Shown here piece after piece: positions 21,788-34,363 of a DNA stretch of 64,000 nt. Position 1 is the first letter of the stretch. The number at the start of each line of letters is the position of its first letter. The position numbers and the translations under genes are program-made. This stretch comes from Cunninghamia lanceolata (taxonomy: Eukaryota > Streptophyta > Pinopsida > Cupressales > Cupressaceae): positions 5,704,001-5,768,000 of the forward strand of contig BSBN01000047.1 in NCBI GenBank assembly GCA_027924645.1, given 5' to 3'. The notes under the pieces were generated by a model. The model did no database searches. It saw nothing but the letters and a program-made list of their open reading frames with translations, and was not told the origin of the DNA.

Positions 21788-24700
21788 AGTTACATGAGGC
21801 ATCCACCTCTCAAGAATCTCAACCATCTACTTTCTCCCATTCCATCCAAAAGTCTCAAATTCTTCCATCCCATATGGCAAACAAAAATCAGAAAAATACT
21901 AAGTCTATGTGGGTCCATAAATTCCTAAATCATTCATCCATCAAGAAAAAACCTCTGTTGCTTCCTACACTACTTTCTCGTCTCCAGCTTCAATGTTTAT
22001 CACGGTATGTGCAACCGTTGGTCATGGTTCCCTTTCATTCCACAACACTTCCGTATAACTCCATCTCCCCTCCCTTCCACTACTATCCTACATATCTCCC
22101 TCATCCTAGGGTCCATGCTTTTGCATAAGCCTTCCATCCACTATCACACCTTCCATAATCCTCTATCTACATACTCATACCTCACTTTCATGCAATCCCC
22201 TACCAACATCTGTGAGAACACTTGGCATTGTCCATGCAACAATATCTATCTAGCAGGATTATCACCTTTCAAGGAACTCTATACTTGAGTCTTTCCATAT
22301 CCACCTTCTCCTATCTAAATATTCAAAAAAAAAAAGAAAATGAAAAAAAAAAGAAAAAGAAAGTAAGAAATCCCTTCATCCAATGGTGAAAACCTGGCAA
22401 ACAGGCGCCTTGAATAAGTACCATGATGAAAACCTGGCAAACAAGCATCATGTGTAAAGCTAATCTTCTATGTCACCTACACTTGGGGGCACCTTGTCTC
22501 ATCGACATATCACTTTTCATCCTATCTCATCCTATCTTGCCATCCTACCATCTTTAGCCATTACATCCACATGCCTATCCTATTGAACCCATTTATCCAT
22601 CCTTCCACCTTTTGATCTTGATGAAGACATAGGCGCAAAATGTTGAAATATGTTTGGATATTTCTTGACATACCTTCTTTCCAAACCAAGTCCTACCCAT
22701 TGACCATTCATCCATCCCATTCAAATCAATCCATCATGTCCTCCTATCATCATGAACTTTATCATGTAAAAATCCTAAGCATTACCACCTAGAATGGGGC
22801 AAGTTATTCTTCCTATGCAACATAGCCTTTGGCAATCACATCCTAGCTCCCTTATGATCCATCCACTATGGTGTATCCTTATCACGAGCTTTCCATCTTA
22901 TAGCTTATTCCCATCTGTTTATCATGAGCTTTCCATGTTATGGCCTATCTCTTTATCCATCCATATATCATGAGCCTTCCATCCCATTTATTATCATCCA
23001 TCCTTTTATCCATCCAGTCCAATTTATTCATCCTTGTACCTAGACTTGGTCTTCTCTTGTCATTGGTATCAAGCACAAAGGCTACCCAAATTGTAAATCC
23101 ATTGGCATATTCTAAAACATAAAAAAAAAAAAAATCCTAAAAAACTCCAAAAACATCAAAATATTCTCAAAAATACAAAAAAAATCAAATATCCAACAAA
23201 AAATCCAAGCAATAAAACCAATCATATCATCCAAAACAATCCACTCCATCAACATCAAATCAAAATTAGAATCATCATCATCAATTCTTCCTATCAATAA
23301 CATTCATTCATCCATTTCAATCAATCACTTCTTCCAATCATATCAATCAAATCAATCTAAGTAATGATCTTAAATCCAAGTTACACTAATCCATATCAAT
23401 CAAGCTAATCAATCAAGGAACATTATCCAATCAAATCAAGAAGTTTTGATCCTAATCTTGTCATAAAAATCACCAATCATCATCAATGGGATATATTGTT
23501 CCCACATCATCCTTGTGTTGATCTAGGGATATAGCTTTCCCTGCAATGACAACACTATCATGATCAATCAAATAATCAATCATTGGTTTATGACTTGACA
23601 AGGTGATACCTTGTTTGTTTTACATCCTTTGAGCACACTGAGAACACTTGCTTATGCTTAGATTGAGTGGACACTCTAATCATCACACCATCACTATCAT
23701 CATTCAAAACAATCCAATCATTAAAACAATCAACCTGTCCAAGGCAAAACAGAGCACCATACCAAAACACTCAAGCTAATTTTATACCAATTATGGCAAA
23801 AAGACACATCTAATGCAAGAATGTTTTATGATTGTTAGATTAACTTACAAAGTCTTGATTTATGCTATCATGCCTTTCTATGCTACTCGAGGATGCCAAA
23901 AGCTAGAGATGCTATGATGGGGGCATGATTATTTTCTTTGTCTGCTTCTTGTGGATTAAACTTTAGTAATGTGACGATTTCTGTCTAACGACATGATCGG
24001 TAAAAGATCATCGAGGACTCCGAGATCTAAACATGAAAAGGGGCAATCATTGTCTGTTGAAAAATGCAAGAAGTACTCAGGTCATCTAGATTCAATTTTG
24101 GCTAGATGCTTGTATTGACTTGCTAAATCAAAATCCATGTAAGCAATACTCAGGTCATCTAGGTTCAATTATACCTAGATGCTTGCATTTTCTTACAACA
24201 TAATAAAGCCCAATGATGAAAGCGCTTCAAAATACTTGCTATATCAAGGTGACAAATATCCATATCCATATCCATACCATATCCGACTGCCGTTCATATA
24301 CCATTTCCATATCTATATCATATCCAATTGCGCCTCATATCCATATCCATACCATATCCAATTGCAAGTCAATCCTTAATCCATGCCAATCAAGTCAAAT
24401 CAATCTTGTCAAATGATCCAATCACAATCAATGGTCTTGATCCTTATCCGGTCGTAAACCAACTCAATCAATTAATCAATCAATTGTCTTATACAGGATG
24501 TTGCATTTGTCAAAATCAGACCAACACACGTGTCTTACACGACATGCTTCATTTCCTGAAACCAGACACTATCCTTCGTGTTGCTCTAGGGATCCATCAT
24601 TCCCCGCCATGACAACACGCCTGCCGTGTTGGTCTAGGGATATATTGTTCCCCACCATGACAACACTATCGTATCAAATGTCTTAGACATGATGTTATAT

Positions 24701-25080
24701 TGTCGAAACCAGACCCGAAGTCTTATACGACATATTTCGTTCCTGAAACCAGACATCATCGACCTATATCGTTGGTTTACCACTCGACAGGGGCAATACC
24801 TTGTTTGTTCCTGTATCATTTATGCATACTGGCTTACTTGCTTGTGTGCATTATCATTTTTATCTTGCATTCCATATCATTCATCCCTTTCTTCTACATT
24901 CAACCATTTCATCTCCTATCAACATATCTTATTGTGAGATTGTTTGTCTCACGCCAGCCACCTTCTCCCCGTCCAATCTCCCGAGGGGGCATCCTATCAT
25001 CGTAACCTGTACCAAGGCCAAACTGGGGTATGTATCATTATCAGACTATTCTTATTCTTTGAAACAACGTGATAAAACAC
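21788..25080. repeat. Non-coding 3' part with many small repeats
   Basis: No pol is present. Contents in order: an A-rich tract (22324-22364); two copies of GAAAACCTGGCAAACA (about 22386 and 22427); CATCC- and ATCAATC-rich simple sequence (22500-23480); a TACTCAGGTCATCTAG unit twice (about 24073 and 24147); a CCATATCCATAT minisatellite (24257-24366); and a 41-base hairpin unit three times (23515-23555, 24578-24618, 24626-24666). A GAAACCAGAC block recurs near 24558, 24706 and 24747. Confidence 0.7.
24578..24666. repeat. Two tandem 41-base hairpin units
   Basis: Each unit starts GTGTTG(C/G)TCTAGGGAT and ends TTCCCC...GACAACAC, so the ends pair (GTGTTG with CAACAC, GGGA with TCCC). A third copy lies at 23515-23555. 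Confidence 0.7.
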
Positions 25081-25943
25081 ATTATAAGTTTATTTGATTG
25101 GTTCATTATGCTACAATTAAATAAAATTATTTTATTTAATTAAAATCCCTAAATTCTTTTAATGTCTCAAATCCTAAATCCACCTCACAAAATCCACTTC
25201 ATCAATCCACCTCATCTTTCCACCTCATCCCTTCCACCTCACCATGTTGCACATATAATTAAATATTCTTAATATTTAATTAGCTAATATCCTCCAAAAT
25301 CTAAAAATAAATCTTTAATTCAATTATTCCCCACTATCCTCCACTATTGAGTTCTTAATTCAATTATTCCCCACTATCATCCACTATTGAATTCTTAATT
25401 CAATTGTTCCCCACTATCTTCCACTATTGAATTCTTAATTCAATTGTTCCCCACTATCATCCACTATTGAATTCTTAATTCAATTGTCATAACCCACTAT
25501 CCTCCACTATTGAATTCTTAATTCAATTGTCATAACCCACTCTTCTCAAAAAAGAATTTTTAATTCATCCATTATGAATTAAAGATTCACAAAAAATGAG
25601 AGCCATTGATCTCATCTTTTGATCCTCACCCTCCATTCCCTTTTCAGAAAATCTATAAATGAGACCCTTCTTTAAGCAATTAAGGGGGGACTTCATTCTG
25701 GCATCCTTATCATGCCCAACTTCTTCTAGAAATCTTCTTCTGGCATCCTCATAATACCCACATTCTTCTCAATTCCCTTCTTCATACCCTCCTAATGCAG
25801 AAATCATTCTAGCCATCCCACATCCTCTATTCATTATCCTGTGTTTGAAGCTCACCTTCAACACAACAAAATATCACAGCCATTCTGTTCTTGTCACCAT
25901 CAACAAGCAACGAAGCAAGCTCACTGAGGGCCAATCTTCTTCA
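25081..25943 (+). repeat. Right direct repeat (LTR-like), 863 bp
   Basis: Same sequence and orientation as 18092-18968. The 40-bp minisatellite occupies about 25317-25540. The sequence beyond TTCTTCA (25943) differs from that after the left copy. Confidence 0.85.
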
Positions 25944-25974
25944 TCAAGGTTGAGGACAGATAGGCGAACAACGG

Positions 25975-26060
25975 AAGTCAAAAGGTAAAGGTTGTAAGTA
26001 TCTCTTTGTGGTTATTTATCCTTCTTCCTTCATATTTCATTGATGTTTGGGTTTTTAAGT
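25975..26060 (+). repeat. Short dispersed repeat, inverted partner near 42190
   Basis: AAAGGTAAAGGTTGTAAGTATC and CATATTTCATTGATG in this stretch reappear as complements near 42195-42290, roughly 75-80% alike by eye. It is probably a piece of a common LTR or leader. Confidence 0.55.
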
Positions 26061-26115
26061 ATCATTATTGATCAATCTCATATTCCCATTTACAAGAGTA
26101 AGGGATTTAAGCACC

Positions 26116-26960
26116 ATGATTCCTGGCCCTTCTTCCTCATCATCAAAGTCTGATCTTGATAAGGAAAATGAGGAATTAAAGGAGTAGGTCAAGGATTTTG
26201 AAGAGATTTTTGAAGATTCCATAAGGGACCAACAAGGAGACAATCTGAATATGGTTACAAGTATTTTGGGATTTCTAATGGGGAAAATTTTGGGTAAAGT
26301 AGAAAATATTCATAACTATTACTACAATTTATCAATGGCTATTAAGAAGGTTGCTAAAGATAAGGAGCAAACCATGTCTTTGCTAAATAAATGGGTCCCA
26401 AGGAGTGCTTCCTTACTTGTCATGTACAAAAAATCAACTCTTGAGCTTGGCACTTCAAAAGAAATCAAGCCAACCTACATGGTAGCAAAAGAAGCAGGAG
26501 AGCTATAGGGATTTATGAATAAATTTGAAGAAAAGGCATTGGAGTTTATTCAAGATTTTGATAATGACAAAGTAGGGCTAATACCCTGGATTAAGCAGAA
26601 TGATGGTGAGATCAAAGAATATCACACATGGGTTTTTCAGTTTGAATCTATCATTCCACTTATGTCTTTTCTTATTTGTAAGGATAATGAAATTGATACT
26701 TCCCTCTTCAGAAAAAGTGTCAGTAAGTTTTGAGATTCATGTCAACTTGTTGAAGATTTTGTAAGGGAAGATGAATCATTATTAACTAAATATAACAAAA
26801 CGTGTGTATCCCATGTTAGTAATCTCTTATCATTCCAGTGGCTAACAAAAGAGTAGTATAAAGCCTAGGATGAAAAATATAATGACTTGCCTGACGTGTA
26901 AGATTTTGGATACTATGACATTCCATATTTTGATTATTTGTCATTTATTCCCTTTCTTGA
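26116..26960 (+). pseudogene. Broken reading frame of unknown family
   Basis: ATG 26116 opens a frame that stays readable to about 26960, with stops at about 26185, 26506 and 26731, then more. It starts with a Ser-run, then an acidic coiled-coil-like part (KENEELKE, DFEEIFEDS), a hydrophobic helix (SILGFLMGKILGKV) and a basic-acidic region (NKFEEKALEFIQDFDNDK). The first stop is TAG where Gln fits. No family is recognised. It follows the right repeat of the 18003 unit, so it may be another part of the same element family as the frame at 15358-18002. Confidence 0.45.
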
Positions 26961-29900
26961 AATAAAAATATGGCTCTATGTATTGTTACTAAATTATGCT
27001 TGCAGCCTAATTTAGTAAGGCCTAACAATAATTGTTGAAAAGGTGGGTAAGAAAATTTTTATACATAGGATCATCCAGTCAATGTCTGATGTCTTGACAA
27101 AAAGACTAACACATGATCACTTATCAAGATCATGTAACAACTCAAACTGGGTTGTTTCACCATCCTGGTAAGTGAAAATTTCCTAAAAGCAAGAAAGTAG
27201 ACATTCAAAGAATGACATGTAACTATTTGACCTCATGTTTCAGTTGAGATGTTGTTGATTAGTCAGTTCATTTCAGTGCAGTTTCAAGGAGGTATTTATA
27301 AACTGTCATTTCTTTGTCATTTTTTTAAACATGTGCTTTAAGTGAGATTCAGTTGTTTCATGCTATGTAATTAATTCAAAAAGGAAAAATACATAGAAAC
27401 CATTACATAAAATGAAATAACTAATTTTATTGAAAAAAAGTGTTTAAATATATCCCACACAAGCCATGGGAATGACTGAATTGAATTAATACAACAATAG
27501 ATGCAAGCTATACAGCTAAAGATTAGTTAAAGGAAAAACACATGAGAAGAGATCATATCCGTCATTGCCTTAAGGGCTAATGTAGATGTTGATCCTTCAA
27601 ACTTTAGCTTGATCCTTCTATCTCTAGCTCCTCTCATTCTCAATATTTAGATACACTTGTAGTTGATTGCAAGATTTTATTAGAGCTCAGGACATGAAAT
27701 CTCACCATATGTTTCATCAATAGAGATATAACTCACAACTATGATGCATTAAATCAATTGATCCATTATTAGATAAATGTAAAAGAGCCAAATCAGATCA
27801 TCAAATGAAAATCAATTCATCAGGAAGAGCATTGAACTTCACTATTTTTTTTTTCTAATTTGTTTGCTCATTGTGCAGGTACAGGTTCATCTTTCATTTC
27901 ATGATTCATCTTTTTTAGTATTTTAGTATGTGGAGATCAATGGGCTCCCACAAGGGTTGAGCCTAGGATACTGTATCCCCTCATTTACAAGAGAGGAGTA
28001 AAGGTATGCATTCATTATTGCATATCAGTAGGTCACAATAGTCATATTGCTTACATTTATAATGAGTATTCATCATGGTAACTGTATGTTGCCAAAAGGA
28101 TGCTCTCGCAATTTGCTAATGACATGAGAAGAGATAAATCATATATCTATTGAATTTACAAGCAACAATGAATGCCATCGTGCATAAAGGCAATAATCTC
28201 ATTAATCATAGATACAATGACAATTACAGTGAAATGATCATCTGAGCACCTATAGATGATGACAATCCAAAATCTAAGGTAAGGGAAGTAGAGGTATTAA
28301 ATGCATAAAAATATAGTGTCAAGCTCCCTTTCAAAGGCACAACATAGTAATAAGCAGGTTTCAAACATAATGTAGATCTTCAGCCACTATCCATTATTAA
28401 TGTTAAATTGCCATGTCATTAGTTGAGGAGGCAGCAAGGGTGAATTATTGAGCCTTTGGGTTATGTCACAAGTATAAGTTTAAGCACAACAGTCTTTCAA
28501 GAAAACAAGGCAGATCATTTACCTTTAGTGCATAGAAACATGGCATCAAAAGCAAGAAAAATAGTGGGAAGCAGAGGGCAGTCCATTAAAGTCATTGATA
28601 GGATAGCATAGTGTGTGAGTTTCAAGTAATAGCAAACACAGTCACCTAGAAGAGGGACAGCAGGCTCACACAAATTAAGGATAGTCACTAGAAGCACAAA
28701 GGGAAGGGAATGATGAAAACAATCAAAGCATCAAAGGTTGAGTAATTATGCATTTGGAGATTTAGCTTGGCTTCGAACATGGCTTTAGACACATTTCTTA
28801 GAATGTGGCATACAACCACTTAGCAGTAATTCTACATCCAAGATAGAATGCAAGACATCCCATGTTGGTTTGCCTACACATCAAATGCATGGGGAATAAA
28901 CCTTGGTGTCTTTGGATGTCCCTACAACCTTCAAGTTGCACTCAACTTGAGAGATTGCATACAAAATATTGGATGTGCTTTGGTAGGTTTTCCTGGAAGT
29001 AAGGCATGGAGAGGAGGATACATGTTGCTCTCCGTTGGGGCAACAAATTTTCTCATTAATTTTTTCAGCTATGTGCAGTTGCAGAAGAAGTGAAGTTTCA
29101 AGCAAATCCTATCTATTGCAAGTCTAAATGGCATCTTTCACAGACACACTCACTTCTATTCTTCACTCTAACTATCCATCAATATAGTTTGGCAATGTTG
29201 TTAGAACAAATACAATCTTTGGAGGTCAATATTCTTCCACATTTTTTAGACAATTTGTTAGAGATTTGTATATTATTAACAAATCCAATGTCCAATGTAG
29301 AGTTAACATGGAGAAGCCCTAAATCAAGTTCATAAAGAAGTGATAAAAATAAAATATGCAGTGCACATATATTTAATTCTATGCATGCAAAATGGATAAG
29401 AGGTAAGGGGACAGTACAACAAAGGTAAGACAATGAACAATAAACCTCACTATTCATTACCAGTTGTCCCAATTAGCAACCATTACATCAATGCTTACTT
29501 GAAGCAGTGAGTCCAAAATATAGGTATCCTTAGTGAATTCAATAGCATGAAAATGACAATCAAAAGTATAGTACTAAGAGTTTTGTAAGTCAAGGTATAC
29601 CAGAGATAACAATAAATTATTTTCATAGAACACAGTAAAGGTTTCTTAACCAAGGTCTCTGTATGCATATCTTATTTTTGGACCCTCCAACACAGTCAAG
29701 GTACAGTGACAACACTACAGTCATAAGTAGTAAAATCCCAAGGTACAGGAGGTTGCACTGTTGTTTCCTGTCAAAATATAAACTTCATAGGTAAATAAGA
29801 GAGCTACAAATAAAAGCTTTCAAGCTACAGTGTCCAAGGATATAACCAAAATCAAGAGTCATCTTATACAATGATAGTCAATCAAAATGAACAATAGGGT

Positions 29901-30830
29901 CTTCAAGGAGATGACAAGGCAGTCAGGATGGTAGTTTTTGTATGTTACAGAAAGCCCACCAAAATAGTCAAAACCCTAGGACAGACAGTGAACCAGATAA
30001 AGCAAACATTTATCATTTTGTTGTGACTAGACAGTATAAAGATGCAACAATTGTTTTCTCTAAGAGTAGGAAACCCAATAAAGCAACGAGCATCAAGATA
30101 TCTACAGAAACCCAACGACAACCAAGACAAAGAGCCAGAGATTGAAGAATGGTGAGAATACAGTAGCAACAAGGAAATACAGAGATTCTTTGCCATTTTG
30201 GCTCAAATGAAACTCAGAAAAGAAAGAAAAGAACACTTATAGAAGCAAGAAGAAGAGTACTGGTTCCAGATGCACAACCCACTGACCTCAACGACCACCA
30301 TGGCACTTATAGAAGCTCCTGCGAGGGTCTCAAACCCTAGCTCATGGCAACACAACATCATAGAAACCAAAAATGCAAAATACAAATGACAACATTTTAG
30401 GGTTAAGTTTCTTTTTTGGCTGAGTGCCCTAGCCAGGAAGTGAGCTTTTTGTTTCATCTTGCATGAAAATCATTAATCTCAAATGCCACCATGGGGGTCA
30501 AAACTTGCACTCATAAAACCTAATAATGATGCAAAAGGAGCCCATGGGGCTGTTACTATTTACTTTGATTTTCTTAAGGTTTGGGATGATAAAGTCCATG
30601 GGGATAATGATATAAGGATCGCTTGTGCATGGTGGGTGGATATGACATGGGAGTCATAAGGATGTAGTGTTGTGTTTGTCCAATGTTATGACATGATGAC
30701 TTAGTTTGACTTATGCATGGATGAGGTCCTATGTTGATGCATGGTGGCATGGGAGATATAGGGGATTATTTCATGATTGTTATTGATCATATTCAGTTTA
30801 CATAATTTGGAAACTAAGAAACAAATGTAA

Positions 30831-30952
30831 ACAAATAATAAAGTAATAAATTATAAATTACTTTATTATTTGTCATAAAGTTGTAAAAGTCAAAGATAGA
30901 CAAATTCATAACAAATAGTAAAGTAAATCATGTTGATTACTTTATTATTTGT
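30831..30952. repeat. Two successive hairpins sharing one motif
   Basis: ACAAATAATAAAGTAAT at 30831-30847 pairs with its exact complement at 30857-30873. A second pair, 30911-30928 with 30936-30952, uses nearly the same motif (ACAAATAGTAAAGTAAAT). It may be the end of a small hairpin element. Confidence 0.7.
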
Positions 30953-31583
30953 TCACATTGTTTCCCTCATCCTAAAATCATGCAAAATCAGGAGATGGAG
31001 TTAATTGAGGTATTTTTGGATCTTTTGCATGATTTTTGGTCAAACTAGGAGGGGTTTGCAGTTCCACATGGTCAAACTAGGTGTGAGGAGTAGTTTGGAG
31101 CTATTTTTGCTCATTTCAGATCTATTATGAGGCCTATTTTCTAGGCTTTTCTCTTTTGCTCGTGAATCAACTTGGAGGAGTTATTTTTAGAGTGCAGTTT
31201 AACTGCGGTGCTTTTTTTATGCACTTGAGAGTTCATTTTTGATATATTGGAGAAAAACTTATGTTTTTCTCAGTTCTTGCCTTTTTTCTCTCTTGTGCAT
31301 TGCAGAGAGAAGTGTTTTGTAACTCATTTTTACATATTTATACAGTACAACAGGTTACAAGTTATCTTTTTTGCCATTTATACAAATTTTCCTTCATTTT
31401 CAGTAAGATTAAGTATTTACCTTCTTCATTGTGCTGCTTTATGAGTGATTAGATGTAATTTTATTGTGTTTTAGCATTAGAACCTTTAAATCTTGTCTCA
31501 GTCATACTTGCATGTATTCAAAGCAGTAAAAAATCACAGGTCGTAGGTTGTGTATTGGAATAATCTTTTCTTCCATGTTGTGA

Positions 31584-31922
31584 GAACCCAGTTTTCCTTC
31601 AAGAGAAAGTTTATTCAGGCCTTCCTTAGAATCATTTTTGTGGTCAAATTGCCAAATTGATCTGTGGATAGATACTCTGAAAGTTGTTGTGAATCAGGGC
31701 TACAGGTTTCTATCATTTAGGTGCATCACCACCCATTTAAATCCAGTTTTAGTACATTTATTAGAAAGTCTTTTAGCCCTTTTCCTGCAAAGTCCTCAAT
31801 TTATTAGAGAATTAGAAGGGAACCAGCCCATAGTCAGGAGGTCTACTTTCACCATAGGGTACCCACATCCTAAAAGTATTCCAATGTTACACAAGATTGC
31901 TGAGCTTTCCAACTTTGCATAA
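31584..31922 (+). pseudogene. Coding-like open stretch, unknown
   Basis: The frame is open for 113 codons between a TGA (31581) and TAA (31920). It has no ATG near its start and a mixed residue composition (CQIDLWIDTLK, LESLLALFLQSPQF, TIGYPHPKSIPMLHKIAEL). It could be an exon-like or retroelement fragment. No family is recognised and chance is not excluded. Confidence 0.3.
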
Positions 31923-32214
31923 CGGATGCAATCCTAGTTGATAACATGTATCTTTCTCTTGTTTGAAGTCATTATCAGGATATTTTCAAATTTCAAACAA
32001 AGGATGTTTGTTTTGTAGTGGCTTCCTTATTTATTGTCTTCATATGAGTCATCCAATTTTCTAAAAAGGGTCAAAATGAAGAGAGTGGAGAAAGGTCGGT
32101 AGAATTTGTTATGGCATCTGATGAGCTTGTAGTAGTTTTCATTAATTCAACATTATTTAATTATCAATCCAGAGGTGTTTGGAGTGATTTGTGATAAGAC
32201 TCTTAGTGTAGGGT

Positions 32215-34363
32215 GTTGGTGCTCATTTTGGCTTGGAGATTGAGCTTGCGTGTGGAGGGTTTCTTCATTCAAACCCTAGGTTTTCCTCTTCATCGGCGTG
32301 AGCTTGGCCTATCAGTTGGAGTTTTTTCTGTTCCACCGATGCGGTAGGTCTCCCCGACGGAGTATGTTTTATGCCTTCGTCGATGTGACATGAAGTATCG
32401 GCCCATGTTTTTTCTGTTGTTCCGATGATGTTTGTCTGGCCGATGGTAATTCGAGGTATGTTTGTGTTCATCGGTATGATGTTGTTCATTGGCGGGCTTC
32501 ATTTCTGTTCGGCCGATATGTAATGTTTGGTCGATGAGATGTCATCAGCGTGGGTCTCACCGACAGAGGGTGTGTTTTGTTTGACCATCGGCGAGACTAT
32601 TGTGATCGGCGGAAGAGCTTTTTGTTGCTCCGATGGTCTTTGTCTCGGCGACGAGGGGTGTGGAGCTGGTATCGGGGTGACGGGGAGGATTGTCTTGGCG
32701 ATAGCAGTAGGCATCGGCGTGAGCGGTGTTATCGGCCAAGGAGTTTCTTGTTGCTCCGATGAGTAAATGTCTCACCGAGGGAACGACTTGACGATGTTTT
32801 GAATGGCCATCGGCGTAACCTTTGACATCGGCGTAGGTATTTTGTTTCTCGCCAATGGTTTTGGTCTCACTGACAGACAAGGAATGTGAAATGGCCATCG
32901 GCGTAACCTTTGCGGTCGGTAGGAGATTTGTGGAGTTGGCCGATGTAGAAGTTAGATGCTTTCGGGAGGTGTTTGTCGGTGAGACTAGTAAGGTCGGCAA
33001 GAGAATTATGGAGTAGGCCGATGGTTTGTGTCACAACGATGGGTATTTGGCGAAGGCTTGTGTGTCGAGCACGGCAAAAGCGCTTGACACTTAGTATGCA
33101 TGCAGCCCCGTTTTTAAACTAATGAAGTGATCTCCTCACCATGTATGTGGGATTATTCCCCTGTGTAGTTTGAACCTGCGAAGAAGCGTTTTGGCAGGAA
33201 ATTGCTTCTTGAGTGATGCGACTATTTTCTCGATGGCTGCGGGTGGTTGAGCCATCAATGGCGATTGTGTTGAGGCATGGGCGACTTGTTGAACAGTCAT
33301 GTACCTAATTTTTAGCATGAGGACTTCTAGATGGTGGCGCATGGCTCGAGGCCCCTCTTTGTCTACTGCATTGATGACTTATGAGCGCCATTTCTCATGG
33401 ACGTATCTGACATTTTTTGATGTCCATCATGTAATTAATTCCTGTGAGTACACCTTTTGGTTGCTTTAAGCAGGAAGTGTTACTCATTTTCAGGTTGTTG
33501 AAAGTTGAACATTTTGGCTCTGTGATACAATACAGCTGGTTTTGGCTGCTCTGTCCATAAAAACTTGTGAGTCTATGTATCTCTTGTTGTATGTTTTTTT
33601 GCATGAATCCACTGATTTCATGGTTAATTTTATATGAGAAATGCTATGTTGGCATGTGTTTTGTTAATTCTGTCTCTAGTATTGCATGTATCTTTCTTCT
33701 GAGTCTGAATATTTAAGGAATGTTTAAAACTCTAGAACATGGAATTCCTGTGTTGAATGTCTGATCTTTTAACTTCTGCTCAAAGTGGTAGATTAAACTA
33801 TTTTCAAATTGAACATTGGGAAGGGTATATTGCAATAAGGATGCCATAAGTATAGGTAGCTTAACACTCTGTATTGGGAGATATCTGTAAGGCAGGTATC
33901 ATATGTGTCCCCCTGAAATCCAGTTTTAGTTGTTCATGCATATCATTCACAGGTGTATGTCTACTGACTCCAGGCCCTAGATAGGCACCAATCTTGCTTT
34001 GTGTTTGTGTTACAACCATGTCTAGCTTTGCATCCAAACATAAAATCAAAATCAAAATCTAAAACAACGTTTAGGACATTAGAATTAGTTTTAGGATCCT
34101 CAGTCCTCTGTCTACAACTGCAAATAGGCCCAAAGCTAGCCCCTTTGCTTTTATCTTTCAGTTTTGGTCTACTTATAGGAGGACTTATCTACTTTCTGTC
34201 AGTATCCCAGCCTTAGTATGCATATCCTTATGGATGTTGAGTAGGGAAAACCCCCCTAGGTTTTGCAGAGCCTGAAGAAGAAGAGGAGATAAAATATAGA
34301 GTCTATCTCCTACACTGTTGGCCTCTGGCCCGGAGATCCTGTCGATCATTGATGGCTACCTTG
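32215..34363 (+). mobile_element. Solo LTR related to the 2262/7068 LTRs but with a different motif array
   Basis: It starts TGTTGGTGCT, like the LTRs at 2262 and 7068. From about 33100 it follows their downstream half: GGTTGAGCCAT, GAGCGCCATT, GTTACTCAT...GGTTGTTGAA, TATATGA(A/G)AAATG, CTAGATAGGCACC-like and ACCCCCCT blocks appear in order. It ends near GGCTACCTTG, and TAGGG occurs both before the start (32210-32214) and after the end (34364-34368). The terminal bases do not match ACCAACA, so the right boundary is less sure than the left. No gag or pol is attached. The U3-like half (32293-33023) carries an ATCGG/CCGAT array in place of TTGTAT/ATACAA. Confidence 0.75.
32293..33023. promoter_or_regulatory. 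Dense ATCGG/CCGAT motif array
   Basis: Nineteen exact ATCGG or CCGAT words in about 0.73 kb, in both orientations, often as CATCGGCGTGA or GCCGATG. About 1.4 would be expected by chance. Further near-matches look like CpG-decayed copies. It fills the same part of the LTR as the TTGTAT array of the relatives. Confidence 0.7.

Larger units (their letters stand above)
18003..25943 (+). mobile_element. Gag-only retroelement unit bracketed by direct repeats
   Basis: Segments 18092-18968 and 25081-25943 are direct repeats, nearly identical by eye apart from a 13-base gap. Between them lies a gag-like gene (19376-21787), and no pol was found. The left repeat is preceded by TGTAGACACC at 18003, a plausible LTR start exactly where the upstream broken frame stops. 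The right repeat lacks these first 89 bases. I found no target duplication, primer-binding site or convincing polypurine tract. It is most likely a non-autonomous LTR element with a truncated right LTR, but a segmental duplication cannot be excluded. Confidence 0.6.
26961..32209. other. Long stretch without a recognised gene
   Basis: Short open frames occur but none carries a motif I know. Around 27040-27150 the plus strand reads SDVLTKRLTHDHL, faintly like the end of copia RNase H, too short to call. At 31584-31922 a 113-codon open stretch (containing VVNQGYRFLSFRC and FIRELEGNQPIVRR) looks coding-like but is not recognised. Two matching hairpins lie at 30831-30952. Otherwise AT-rich, with no LTR pair seen. 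Confidence 0.4.

Noticed and set aside
18003..25943. A textbook intact LTR element
   Set aside because: No target duplication, no primer-binding site after the left repeat and the right repeat lacks the first 89 bases. Kept only as a probable gag-only unit.
27040..27150. Possible copia RNase H end (SDVLTKRLTHDHL)
   Set aside because: Only about a dozen residues of weak likeness and no upstream copia sequence.
28848..29105. Opposed open frames of 75-81 codons at 28848-29105
   Set aside because: Open on both strands, no motif, AT-rich surroundings; not enough to call a gene.
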